Below, piece after piece: positions 46,402 through 57,942 of a stretch of 64,000 nucleotides of DNA; the stretch's first letter is position 1; the number at the start of each line of letters is the position of its first letter. This DNA comes from Phellopilus nigrolimitatus (Eukaryota; Basidiomycota; Agaricomycetes; Hymenochaetales; Hymenochaetaceae), in the NCBI GenBank assembly GCA_021029095.1, contig JAJOHG010000011.1:1-64000 (forward strand). The letters run 5' to 3'. Both the position numbers and the translations under genes were made by a program. The notes under the pieces are model-generated. The model saw nothing but the letters and a program-made list of their open reading frames with translations, was not told the DNA's origin and made no database searches.

Positions 46402-46892
46402 TTGTGCAGTCGGCTCGGCTGGCTGAGACAATTTGGGGCGGGAAGAGTGGTTTATTGAACAAGCGGAGAAAATATAATCGGATATGAGGAGTATCGTCCA
46501 GACGCGAGGCAACCTTGAGGACAAATGCGGTGGCTGATGCTCAGGTGCTTCCCAAGGAACACGTTCCCAGTGCCTCCCCCACTTCCTTTGCGACGTGTCT
46601 TTTGAGTCGACGACACACACAGAGCCTATGCGACCTCGCCGACGCCGGCAAGACCACTGATGGATGTCGAGGCAAACGTTGGGGGCAGAAAGGTATCAGC
46701 AGCCGGTGACCAACTAAACCGAAGACAAGCTGCAGCACCTGCCTAAAGCAGCCAGGCTCTTAGGTGCGTCTGATGCCCAACAATAACACAAAGAATCCAT
46801 TCATCCTACAATCTACAATACCTTTGTAATGCCCGAACAATTTCGTGACGCCTACTTTACAGACCAGGGACAAAAAAATAAGTTACCCAGCT
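46402..46892. other. Intergenic region
   Basis: Promoter side of the double-Myb gene and 3' flank of the SHPRH-like gene; nothing specific recognised. Confidence 0.5.
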
Positions 46893-49800
46893 TTAAATTA
46901 GTCTAGATGGCCCAGCAACAGGCTGGTCATCCGAGCGCTCTGCGGCATCGCTCTCCAGCTCGTGGTCACCAGTATCCAACATGTCCGCGTCTTCATCATC
47001 TGGGAGAAGATATTCGACATCTTCATAAAGATGCGGGAACAATATCGCCAGCATGTCATCCGTTCTGCGGTGGATGTACGGCGTTAGTGCTCGAACCAAC
47101 ATGATAGCAGCGAAACAGTGACTCGCTTGAAGATAAAATCTCCCTTCTGTCCCTTCTGCTTCTTATTATTTTTCGCAGGAGAATCGATTTGCGCAGTTTT
47201 GTCCATATCAAAAGACGTAACTTTCAAGGTTCCGATGGCGTGGTCTTTCGTGTACAACGATAGGCAGCGCTTTGCAGCGAGGTCAAGAATGTTTCTTTCA
47301 ACTGTGTCTGCACACGAAGGGTCAGATGCGGACAATCAAAAGAAATGAATACCACGCGTACTCTCTGCATAGTAGCAGTACACTACGTAAATGGTGTCAG
47401 CGCAATGTAATCTTAAATACATGACCTCATCAAGTACCTTCTGTCGGCCGGGTCTGTCCCATTCTGTCGATTCGTGCGATCGCTGGAAGACCGATTGAGT
47501 TTCATTCTCTAAGGTTCTCAACACACGGAGGGGAACTGCATAACTCGTACCTTGAAGTTCAAAGGAATGCTGCACTACGCTTTCAGTAAGAAAGACCCTC
47601 GACGCGCACTGAAATAAAGAGAGTTCAAATGATCGAAAATTAGACGTTCGTCAAAGTGGACAAAGCTCGGAGTAATCTTACCGTCACGTTCAGACCGGCA
47701 TTCTCGCGTTCACTATCGGCGTATGTCGGAAATGAATCCCCCATCCAAAAGATACGAAATGATACGTACCCATGAAGCAGCAGGACGCGGATTCGGTGGT
47801 CAGTCTTGAATAGCTTCGCCGCGTTTTGTTTCCCTTTCTTCTGATCAATACGCAGACACAGAATCCCGTTCTCCGTCAGAGCCCGCTCGAGGACTATTCA
47901 GCGTCAGCGGATACCTACGGGTTCCGAAGCGAATGCTTCCACTTACTATACAGTGAATCTGCCCAGGCCGAGAACACGATGCTCTTGCACCCGGGATCGA
48001 CATCGTCCAGATACAAGAGGTGACGCACGAGCGTCTCGATCTTCGTTCCGTAGCTCCCGAGGCAGGCAACCTTCTGAATCTCCTCGAAGACTTCTGGGTC
48101 AATCGTGTTGTACTCGATGACGCGTCTCGACCTGGGGGCGGCTTCTCTGCTATCAGCTTTCGCCGAGCGCTTCTGTGACGACTCTGCATGAGATTCGATC
48201 TTCTCCTTCATGGTGATGCGCTGCAGGGAGTCGGGGTCGATGATGACACTTAAAGAAGAATTTTCATTTTTCAACGATCGGGAAATTGAAATCTGAGCGT
48301 ACCGGCAGACCGGGCATGCTTTCCCTTCCTTTCGAGTGAGCCACGCTTTCAAGCAGCCCTAGTTAAGCGATGAGCCCGGAAATCTGAAATTTACACAAAG
48401 ATACGTGCTTACCTCACAGTAAACGTGCGCGCTGTGCAAAGCAAGAAGTCAGTAGCGCTGATAAGAACGCAGTAAATTGAACTATACCATTGCGTGATGA
48501 AGCCCCGTGTAAATTCACATTTACACAAGATGCAGCAGTTATCTTCCTCGCCTTCGTCATCGTTTTCAGCAAGATTCTCAAGGTATCGCTGCCTCGCGCG
48601 ATGCTTATTGATGCTTGTGTTGATCTCGTTCTCCTCAGCATTTGTCTCCTCGAGGCTTTCAGCAAGGGATCCGTCCCATTCTATATCGCGCACAGTGTCT
48701 GAAATCTCTTGAAGCTGGCGAAAGTATCTAGTGAGAATAAATCGGGGTGCTGTGTCCGAAACGACTGATTGGCTTACTGAATGCGATTGTTGAAAGCCTT
48801 ACGGAACTGCATCATGTCCGCCTCCAATTTGTCGTGCAAAGCCACTGAAGTGCCCAATAATTAAGAATAATTAAGAAAGAAAAAACAGTTGAACGAGAGA
48901 ACTTGCATTGTTCCTTATTGACTGTTTTCAGTTTGGTGTTCCACTCCTTTGCAATGATTTTCTCTGGATCCTTATCGCTTTGAATACTTCCTACGACGCC
49001 TTGGAGATCCACATAGATAGACTTGATTGCCCGCCCAGAGAACCCCTTCCAGAGGTCCGTACGCTTTGTCGCCAGCTCTGCCTCTAGCACCTCGTGCTCA
49101 GGTTGCAATTCGTCCCTGTTGAGTGTGCTGCCGGCCTCCGCCCCTGCCGCGGCGCGCTGTGCCTTTTGAGCTGCGACGGTATGCCGGGTCTTGCGCTCGC
49201 GGACATCGTGCACGGCAAGTGCACTGCGCTCCGCAAGTAGAACCTCTCGGCGGTCTGCGAGCAGTGCCGCATAAGCCTGAAGGAATGTCTCTGCCTCGCC
49301 CTGCGTCTCGAGCGTGCGTGCGTACTCCTGCCCATCGGACTCGCCCTCGCTCGCTGACAAGCTTTCTGTGAGGAGCTTGACGATGCCTGCACGCCACTGC
49401 AAGAGTAGTTCACTCTGGTCATTGAGGATGTCAATAATTTCATTCGCTTCCACGAGCTGCTACAAGTCAGTCTTGCTGTATGTATTTCTATAAAAGTGTA
49501 CTTACAAGTTCCTCGCTCTTCTTGCCTCCTTTACCGCAATATTCAATCTTCATGCTCTCTTCAGTCACCAATTTCTTGGAAGCGGTAAGCTTGAGCTGAG
49601 CAACCGACTGATTAGCTGCGTGCTCTGCTGCTAGATAAAAGAAGACAAAGAAAAGTGTCAACGAAGTCGTCAGTAATAAAAAAATGAGGACGGACATTTC
49701 AAGAGCCTCTTCCGCAGATCTTCGGCAATGCCATACGCATCCTCCTCCTGCGTAATATACGTCTGTCCTAGCCCATTATACACATTGCCTAGCAAGAAAT

Positions 49801-52800
49801 GGATCTGATGTAACACGACACGACACTCTCTGAGCCTCGCCTGCAGTGCACGCCTCTTATGCTTATGCTCCTCACCCGCAGGGGTCTTTGGGAGTTCATC
49901 GTCCAATGAGTCCTCAGAGAGCGACACACTCGCCGAACGCTGGCGCTGCCTGCCCTTGCCCTTTGACGACGAGGCGCCCGTGTCATCGTCTGCGAGACGC
50001 TCAGCCTGGCGCTGCGCAATGGCCTCCTGCTTGAGAATTTCACCCCTTGCGTCATGTTCCGTGATCACATAGTTTATCTCAGTGCACATTGCATCCATAT
50101 CGCTTTGCGCGCTTAGAAGAATTTCAAGAGCAACGCGGTCGCTCTGCAGATTTGAGTCGTCGCGCTGAGTCAGCTGGGCACGAGTGATGAGAATTTGGAC
50201 CTGTAAAGCCGCGTCAGAACATCGTCAAGTAACTTTGAATCAGCTTACCCTTGACTTCTTGTCATCCATCAGCAGTCGCCAGTTCTGGTCTTTCATATTC
50301 TGCATTGGCAAGCATCAGCAAATTGATGTCTAACATCAGGCACGCGGAAAACTTTCGCACATCCAGCACTTCATTGATGCTCTTCAGAGCAGCGCCAGCT
50401 TTTGCGAGCCTGTCGTTCTGCCTGGCCAGCTGGCCAACCTGCGGGTGTGTGCAGATACCACGCAGCTTACGCATCCACGTGCGAAGGACATTAACGTCGA
50501 CCGCCCAACCCGAAGAGGCAGCCACTCCGCGTGCATCGAGCCCAAGATCCGTGAGCGCCTGCTCGAAGTTCTGGTCGTAAACCTACGAGTGTCGATCAAC
50601 ACCCTGCTCGTCGAGGCGAAAACGGAGACGATAGACTCACATGCCTCTCAATCTTCCCGAGCTCGATAGGAACGACGTATCGTCTCTGCTGCGGTATGGT
50701 CAACTCATCCTGGACCTTCGCTTTGATTGTTCTTGAGCAGTTAATTCAGAATATCAATACAATTCGTTACTCAGCGAGCACGCCAGATACGCACCGAACA
50801 GCGATGCGCTCAAAGAGTTCCTTGAAGTGCACTGCAAACGCCGGCTTCTGCAGGCGGGCCCACGTCTTGGACGAGCCAGTGACAACATCTATACGCAAAA
50901 ATCTGGAATAACAAGAGGCGCAATAAGGTCATTGGGTATTATGAACGTATGAAGTATCCAAAGTAATTTTTTTTTTGATGCGTACTTGAGAACGTGTATG
51001 AGGTCATCGACACTAGAGCGCGCAGGCGTGCCTGATACCGCGAAGCTCGAAATGCGGGGGATAAGCGAAACCATCTCCCTATATATGAAAACAAAAGAGA
51101 AAAATTATCAGATACAATTTTCATTTCACCTCAATAATGAATCAGATAAAAGTAGGACACGCACTCAGTCTTTCCTCCTCCCACCATTTGCACTTCATCC
51201 ATAATTACCTACTCAAGCATTTCATATAATTACGAATGTTTTCAGAACCCAAGCTAGAACACTTACCCTGTTCCATTCAACCATGACGAGCGGGGAGCGG
51301 TCGCGGTAGATTTCAACATATTTTGCAACTTCGCGACGCGGCCGTTGAAGCGGTGCACGGGCTACTCCCAAGTCTGTTCACAAAAGCCCATAAGTATTTT
51401 CTGACAAGAATGGTAAGCGGACAATCGTACCTTGCTGCAGCGTATTATATGCTATCCGTGAGAAGGAGAAAAAAGGAAGAGAGGGCACAATGAGTTTAAG
51501 ACAGAATGCGTAAAATCAAATGAAGTATGAATATCTCACTTGTGATACACACGTCATACTGCTGTACAAAGTCGCACCACGTCATCTGATTCCCAGCTTT
51601 TGCGAGTTCCTTCTTCTCTTTCTCCGTAAGTGGGAAGTCTCCCGCATCATCATCATCCGCTATATCACCCTCGTCGAGCGCTTCCATCTTGGGCCGCCTA
51701 TTAGCGCGCATTTTTCGGAGTGCTGTGTCTTGTGCCTCGCGTGCTGTAATAGGAACGGGCACCTTTGTCCAACCCTCGTATACGAGCACCTTCAGCGTGG
51801 GCGCGTGCAGCGTCAGTTCGTCAACCCACTGCTGCGCAAGTGAACTAGGCGTGACGATCAGCGTCGTCTATGGTACGTGAGTCAGTTCATGCTCTTCAGA
51901 CACATCGTGTTGATAAATTCAAGCTCTTGCCTTGACCTCCTTGACATCAATGGCTCCGACTGGGTCCCATCTGCTAACCAATGGGTTGCGGTCCACAGCG
52001 GGATTGAGTAAGACGAGTGCTATACTCTCGAGCGTTTTTCCGAGTCCTGGTTCCTCCGCGAGAATACCCCCGAGAAACTCAGTCCGCTGGGGGTATATCG
52101 AGCCGCAACTGCCCAGTGAGGCGGCTTCATATACCACAATTTTCCATCCATCGGGCGTACCTGTTCCCAGAAGAACGGCAACTGTGCATCTACTGTATCA
52201 TCATCGCTGATGCGCCCGTCCGCGGATATTTGCTTACCCTCGCGCGCGAGCAGCCATGCGACACTGCGTCGCTGAAATGGGAGAAGTTTCGGGAGCAGAT
52301 CTGTGGGCTGCGCGGTCTCGTCGGCTTCAGTGGATATCAGCGCCGGTGCAGGATGTAGACAGGACAAAAAGAAGGGCACGTCGGTCCATCCAGTGTAGCC
52401 CGTCGGTAATATGGACTCTGAGCTAAATGCATATGTCAGAATGCGTCGCTGAGCCTCTTCCTGTTCAGAACCCTTCTTTCCGAATGTTGTGACAGGCTCA
52501 TACACGCCGGGTTCGAGGAGCGACACGGTGATCGTGATGCGTAGAGTGACGTGTAGTTCACGCGCGTCCTTGTCGATTGGAGAGCGTGCGACGATGAGCT
52601 GCAGAGGGCCGGACACTTTTGCGCGTTTGTTCATTTGCAAGTTGTATGCAGAAGCAAAAATGTTCTTCAGAGTGCGGGAATTGAAGTCGTGATCAGTGTC
52701 GTTGACATCTTCAGGTAGAACAGGTAGCGTGAGCAGACGTGTCAGAGGGAGAGGCGTCTTGCGCCCGCTCGCGAGTGGGTTAGCTGTGCATGCAAGGACG

Positions 52801-53592
52801 TTGCTGAGGTACGCATGTGGATACACAGTGCCGAGCTCGAAAATAACAGGCATGTCTTGCTCTTCTTGTTCTGCACATTTGTTTGCAAGCACTTCAAGGA
52901 AGTCACGGTCGTGCGAGATGTATGCTTGGATCTCAGGCGCGTCCTCGCTGTCTTCAACAGAGAAATCTATTTCGAACGTGTGACGGATTACTGGAACAGC
53001 GGACTCATCCTCCTCTACTGCCATTGCTTCATCTAGCTTGATACGTTTCGTAGGTCGTGACGACTTAGCGGACGACAGCGGCTTGCTCTTCCCCTTCAGT
53101 TTCCCCTTAGATTTAGTACCGCTTCTTGGAACCAATGGTCTTCTCCTCGGGCTCGGACTTGTCGATTTCGTCCGAGATGGCGCCTAGCGACATACACTCC
53201 GCAAGACGCATGAAGTCGACGGCATCGCATGAGGGGAATAAGTGACCCGTCCGCTCGTTGCGCCAAAATGAGACGTTGAACGTGTGATGTGAACTTGATT
53301 CTCGCATGTCGTAGTTTGGAAAAGAAAGAGACACGCAGACACGACGCCACTTCATTTATGCGACGGTCGCGCGCGTGACCGTCGAACTCGGATACTTACT
53401 GTACGTACGGACCATTGAGTCAGCAACGGCCAGACGCACGAAAGGTCTGATTTCACAGTACTGAAAGCGACATAAGTTTAGACCAGCAGTGTCCTCAGAT
53501 TTGCAAAGCATCTTAAGTCAGTGCTGTATGTGGAGAACAATATAATGAGGCCGCAACTCGGGAAGCACAAGACTCTTGCGGCTTGCGACCAT
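46893..53592 (-). CDS. SHPRH/IRC20-like SNF2 ATPase with RING E3 domain
   Basis: A chain of about 27 exons was traced from a proposed start at 53592 (53592-53539, 53460-53400, 53300-52238, 52160-51931, 51867-51540 and onward to 46893). SNF2 motifs are GGILAEEPGLGKTLE (Walker A), VIMDEVQ (DEAH-box equivalent), SSFAVSGTPARSS (motif III) and FELQAIARIDRMGQTRPTE (motif VI). A long helical insert separates the two ATPase lobes, and a C3HC4 RING lies within it (CCILCKCEF, CAHVYCEGCLKAWL, ACPVCR), as in SHPRH and yeast Irc20, ubiquitin ligases acting on PCNA and recombination. Frame does not close in exon 3 (near 53110-53200) nor at the last junction (near 47080-47130), where one base is off. Exons 51451-51431 (21 nt) and 48431-48413 (19 nt) are tiny. 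The intron starting at 48906 uses donor GCAAGT. Confidence 0.85.
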
Positions 53593-53797
53593 TGGTGAGG
53601 TGTATTCGTGTTTCCTTGGGCTACAGCTATAAAAGTCAGTAATCTAATTGTATAGCAATCGTTATAGTCCGCGCGAAAATAGCCCTTTCTCAAGGGTTGA
53701 CTCCTCCTAGGTATGATGCACCGGTGTACAAATTGGCAAATAAAGTAGTGACATTAGCGTCGCAAAATTACAATTGTAGGACCATCACGAAACGCGT

Positions 53798-55320
53798 CTA
53801 TGATGAGCTGACAAGGAGCTCGGGAGCGATGCGCTGCTCGACAGTCTTGAGCTTATCGGTCCACGTCTTTAAACGGTCCGCAAGAGTACCAATCTGAGTG
53901 CGGTCTAGCACGCGTGGCTGTACCCAGGTAATCTGTGCTGTTTGAGATATCTCGTCGAGCGACCCACGGATGAGAGTTAAGCTGATGGAATTAAGAAAAC
54001 CAAAGTTCGGTAATCGCGCCCAACTTTTGGGGATGATGAATACAATACGCACCTGAGAGCCTTCATTACTAGATGCTCAACCTCGTGTAGTGGCAGACGC
54101 GTCTCCTCCGCGATCGTCTGGAACTGCATCGTACGGTTGTCCGCGTTTCGCTTGAAAACGGACTCTATCAGCGCCATCAGGCAAATCTTTTGTCGGAGGA
54201 ACGGGTAGTTTTCTTGCAAGATAGGCTCCTTGGGAAAGAGCGGCGCGAGAGACTCGAACTTGCCGATGTCTCCTGCATTGAAAGTGAAGAGCAGTATCTT
54301 GATCCATTCGTGGGGAGTCGAGTCGAGGGATGACAGAAGTGGGTGCATTAACTGTATACCAGGGAGCGGGTAAGTTCAATGCCTGTGTCGATAGCAAATG
54401 AAAACAAAGGATCGCACCAACTCTCCGAAATTATAAATCGAATCTCCTAAGAGCGCGGCGATACTCAAGTCATGCGCGCGCAATATCCTGTCCTCAGGCG
54501 AGAGATCTATCTCCGGATCCACACACGCGAGATAAAGAAGCGAGTTCTTGTAGTATGGCACATAGTCCGCTTTCGCCTAAAAGCTCAACTTAAGATGTTA
54601 AATTCATAAAACGAAATGGATCGACCATACCTTGTAGTAGTCTGCGGCGACACTGTAGTAGGCGGCGTTCACGGATACGTCGACACCATCGAGGTCGTCA
54701 AGAATCTTCCATGCAGAGTCCATGTCTGTGCGCGTGCCCTCGAGGTCGCCATACAAAAGCTTGGCATGTGAAAGAGTGGAAAGGAGGAGGACATGAGCTT
54801 CAGGTGACTTCTCGGTATTTATGCGCGCAAGAAGGGACGTGAGGAAGCTGAGATGAGTGGCGGGGTCTTCAAGAAATGCGGTAGAAGGCGAATGGACATT
54901 ATATGCCGGTGTCAGTATAAATTATCGAAATGGATGACAAGTATGGTGTAACGCACTGTCAATTTCCTTCGAGACTATGACACCCATCTCTACCAGTCTT
55001 AGCTGATTCAGCTTCTCCTCGAAATCGCGTACGAAGCGCTCGAAGACATCGACGCGGTATGGTTTTGAAACGTCATGGCGAAAGAACTCAAAGAGCTTCA
55101 AAGAGAGCTGATGCCAGAGCCTGAAATAAGATGAAGAGCCCGTTTGTATCAGATACGAATCATTACGAGAAATAGGGTAGACTTACTTGCGCTCGTGTAG
55201 TGTACGGAAGGACTCGAAGAAGGTATGAAGCTCTTGTGGCGAAGCGGAAAGCGCTGTTGTCAAATACTCCTCGACATCGAGCTTCGCTGGTTTATCGACG
55301 GCCATTGCGGAAGAAGACAT
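53798..55320 (-). CDS. RPN9: 26S proteasome regulatory subunit RPN9 (PSMD13)
   Basis: Six exons join in frame to 391 residues: 55320-55187, 55120-54957, 54866-54631, 54576-54418, 54351-54053 and 53981-53798. The sequence follows the RPN9 pattern: an N-terminal helical repeat region (DVEEYLTTAL, ELHTFFESFRTLHERKLWHQ), an SKEIDNPATHL turn, YYKNSLLYLACVD, and a C-terminal PCI domain (RTMQFQTIAEETRLPLHEVE, LVMKALSLNLIRGSLDE, then TWVQPRVLDRTQIGTLADRL). RPN9 is a lid subunit of the 19S particle and supports lid assembly in the nucleus and cytosol. No lesion. It lies upstream of the SHPRH-like gene in the same orientation with about 200 bp between. Confidence 0.94.
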
Positions 55321-55763
55321 TTTGAAAGAGAGCAGCTATTGAGTGCAGGTAAGTTTGAGGTTGGAACTACGCTTAACTGAGGCGCGCGCCCGACTCTGAG
55401 GACGCGTGTGCGTTGTTATGCCTTGTTTACCAGTACCTTCGAATATCATACCGGATCGAAACGAGCAAGTAACGGAAAGTCAAGAATTTTCGATATAATT
55501 TGTCTGCATCTATTTCGAATAGCTAAAAGTACACGAGAAATAAAATCGAATACAATAAATTCACCGCATCATCAATGTCGAGCATTGGAATTGCAAGAAA
55601 ATAAGTCAACAGTAAGAAAGGCCCTGATGTATACGTAGAGCAAGGAAATGCGAAATCTATATGGGGGGTGTTAAAATGGCCATTCTTGCGTCGTACAGAC
55701 AAAGTAACGGAAGTACTGCATTGAACATTGCATAATTTCGGGTCTTGAAAGCACGAGGACGCT
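55321..55763. other. Intergenic region between RPN9 and the STE3 gene
   Basis: 3' flank of the receptor gene and promoter side of RPN9. No short CaaX-ending frame suggestive of a pheromone precursor was recognised here. Confidence 0.45.
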
Positions 55764-57505
55764 TTATGTAGCGTTTCTCGAGCTGTTCCGGTGAAGCATG
55801 AACTTGTCGGCAATCGGAGTAAGCGATAGCATCGATGTCGACGGACTGGTTGGCCTGAGCTCAGGGTTGCGTTCAACGATTTCATGCCTGGTACCTGCGT
55901 CCAGATTGGAAATGACTGGGGGCTCTTCGATGAAGACGGGGAGCACCAAATCTTCATCAATATTGTGATCACAATAAAAGGCGCTTATTATTCTACTGAT
56001 AGCGTAAGTACAAAGACATAAATTGACAGCGGAAACCAACAAACCTATTGATCTGCTCCTGCGCATGGCGTGAAGGAGACGAGGGTTTCTTCTCGTAAGG
56101 CTCAGCCATTGTCGAGGTCGGAGATAATGAAGCGAAAGACCCTGCTGTAGTTACTTTCCCGGTATGGACAGGTAGGACTGGGCCTTTCCTTTCAAACCTG
56201 AATGATATACATGATATTAAAAGATTGTAAGATGTTTAGGAAAGACATACTGAGGTGGAACAACCCCAGGCGTAGTACGAGACTTTAGCCCGAACCATTT
56301 CATGACGAAAAGGAAGAGAGCTCTATAGCGCTTGCGCGTCTCATCGGCAAACCCAAAGAATACGAAGAAAATGAACGCGCAAGCGACGACCATCCAACGA
56401 TTCAGCTCCATAGCGATCACGGTCTGGCGGCTTAATTGCCAAAGGATGGCTGGGTATTGATCGACCTGAGAGTAATTGTAGTGAACATCCGCCCAGCTTT
56501 GATAAGGACTGAGCGGCTGCGTCGTGAGGTTGAGGTAGATGGAGTAGGTAGCAAATGGTGTCGTGCAAAGGAGTTCCGTAGAGGCAAGTGCCATGAGACG
56601 AAAGTAACGATTTATGTTGAGCAACCGCGACGACGTACTGGCAAGCAATTCGCCAAATTCCAGCGAACGCTTGTGAAATTCTCGTAAAGTCAAGACTATT
56701 TTCAAAGATGAGAGGGACAGTATTAGAGCAAATAGATAAGGCCCACCGCAATAGATGGCCGAAACGAGGCCGATGATGATGGGCCAAGTTGCAGATAGAG
56801 GATATGCTAACCAAACGTTGAACGTCGCCGGAAAGCACCCAATGTCCTCGAAGATGTCGAACCGATGAGCTACGAATATGTTGCAGGGTGAGCTGATGAA
56901 ATCAGACTTTAAGGAGGGCAAATATACCAGAAACAACGTATTCTATCAAAGAACAGAGACGCCCGATTGATTTAATGTGCAGGTTTGATGTTTTGGTTTA
57001 GATACATACGTAGTGTCATCTGGATCACAGGTATTCCTATCCCAATCGCCAGATCCTCGTAAACTGCCCGGCGCCTCTGTATACGGAATGCTCACTAAAA
57101 ACAGCTAGTGAAAGTAAGCGTGTCACATACCTCCATATCAGATGCGTTCACACATATCGACGTCGCAATCTTGTACAGGCGACGATTGATACTCAGCGAG
57201 GCCGCAGGAAGGGCGACGAAAGATCCCAATCATAAATCTGGACGCTGAGAAGAAAGTCAGATTGGATAATAGAAATTTCAAGAAAGTTTAGGCGCACAAA
57301 TATCGCACCATACTGGTGCAGGATTGAACGCATTTCCATGCCAGATGATCGAGTTTACGAAGAAGTTCAGGCATGACAGAGACGTCCACAACATATAGAG
57401 ACATGTCCCAGCATTACACGCTTGAAGGTGCCATGGTAAAGGTATAAGGACAAGAAAGAAACCAGCGAATGCGAATACTTGGTAAAGGGGATAACTTGGA
57501 TCCAT
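55764..57505 (-). CDS. STE3: STE3-type pheromone receptor with an apparent one-base frameshift
   Basis: Eight exons were traced: 57505-57298, 57244-57131, 57076-57010, 56942-56928 (15 nt), 56869-56747, 56695-56251, 56197-56045 and 55995-55764. They would give about 451 residues. STE3 marks are LPWHLQACNAGTCLYMLWTS and WHGNAFNPAPVWCDI, RFMIG, SLSINRRLYKIAT, RRRAVYEDLAIGIGIPVIQM, AHRFDIFEDIGCFPATFN and NINRYFRLMALASTELL. These give a seven-helix G-protein-coupled receptor with a cytoplasmic tail rich in Ser/Pro and acidic residues. In exon 2 the conserved RFMIG block and the following FVALPAASLSINRR block are in different frames at about 57223-57228 (a GGG run), and no intron can explain it. 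If real, the product would be truncated in the third helix. It is divergent from FOL3. Mating-type B or non-mating receptor cannot be told. Confidence 0.85.
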
Positions 57506-57942
57506 CGCTGCTTTGCAGTCGGTTCGAGCTCGAATAAAAAAGCGAGTCTGAGTCACTTTATCCTACATGAGAGTAGGGAGAGTCAGCGAAAGGGATGTTT
57601 ATGAGCCTCCATATGAGAAGTTAGGTCTTCAGAGCCTCCTCTTTATATGATTCTCGTGCAGCTTGCATGATGGCGACAATGCCCGACTCATTGAAGGCGA
57701 AGAAAGCAGGCGAAGACATGCCATAGTCAAAGTTTCAAACTCGATCAATTGTTCAAACCGGTGTCGTTCCTTGCACAGAAAGTCAGTGATCAAGATCTTA
57801 TGACCTGTATAGTGCATGAGCAGGGTTTTGAAGTCGGGCGTGTGCAAACTGCAGCTCGACGCCCGTATGATCGACGATCAGTTACGTAACAAGACGCAAA
57901 GTCGGTCCGCACATCGCACTCGGTCCGTCTTCGATATACCCA
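57506..57942. promoter_or_regulatory. Divergent STE3/FOL3 upstream region
   Basis: 437 bp between opposite start codons. No pheromone-response-like repeats or other motifs were clearly seen, and no small pheromone-precursor frame with a CaaX end was recognised. Confidence 0.4.

Noticed and set aside
52160..52237. Frameshift before the Walker A motif of the SHPRH-like gene
   Set aside because: A canonical intron with donor GTAAGC (52237) and acceptor ACAG (52161) joins LLAREG to TPDGWKIV in frame.
57629..57847. Short minus-strand frame near STE3 as a pheromone precursor
   Set aside because: It does not end in a CaaX box and lacks the usual precursor layout.
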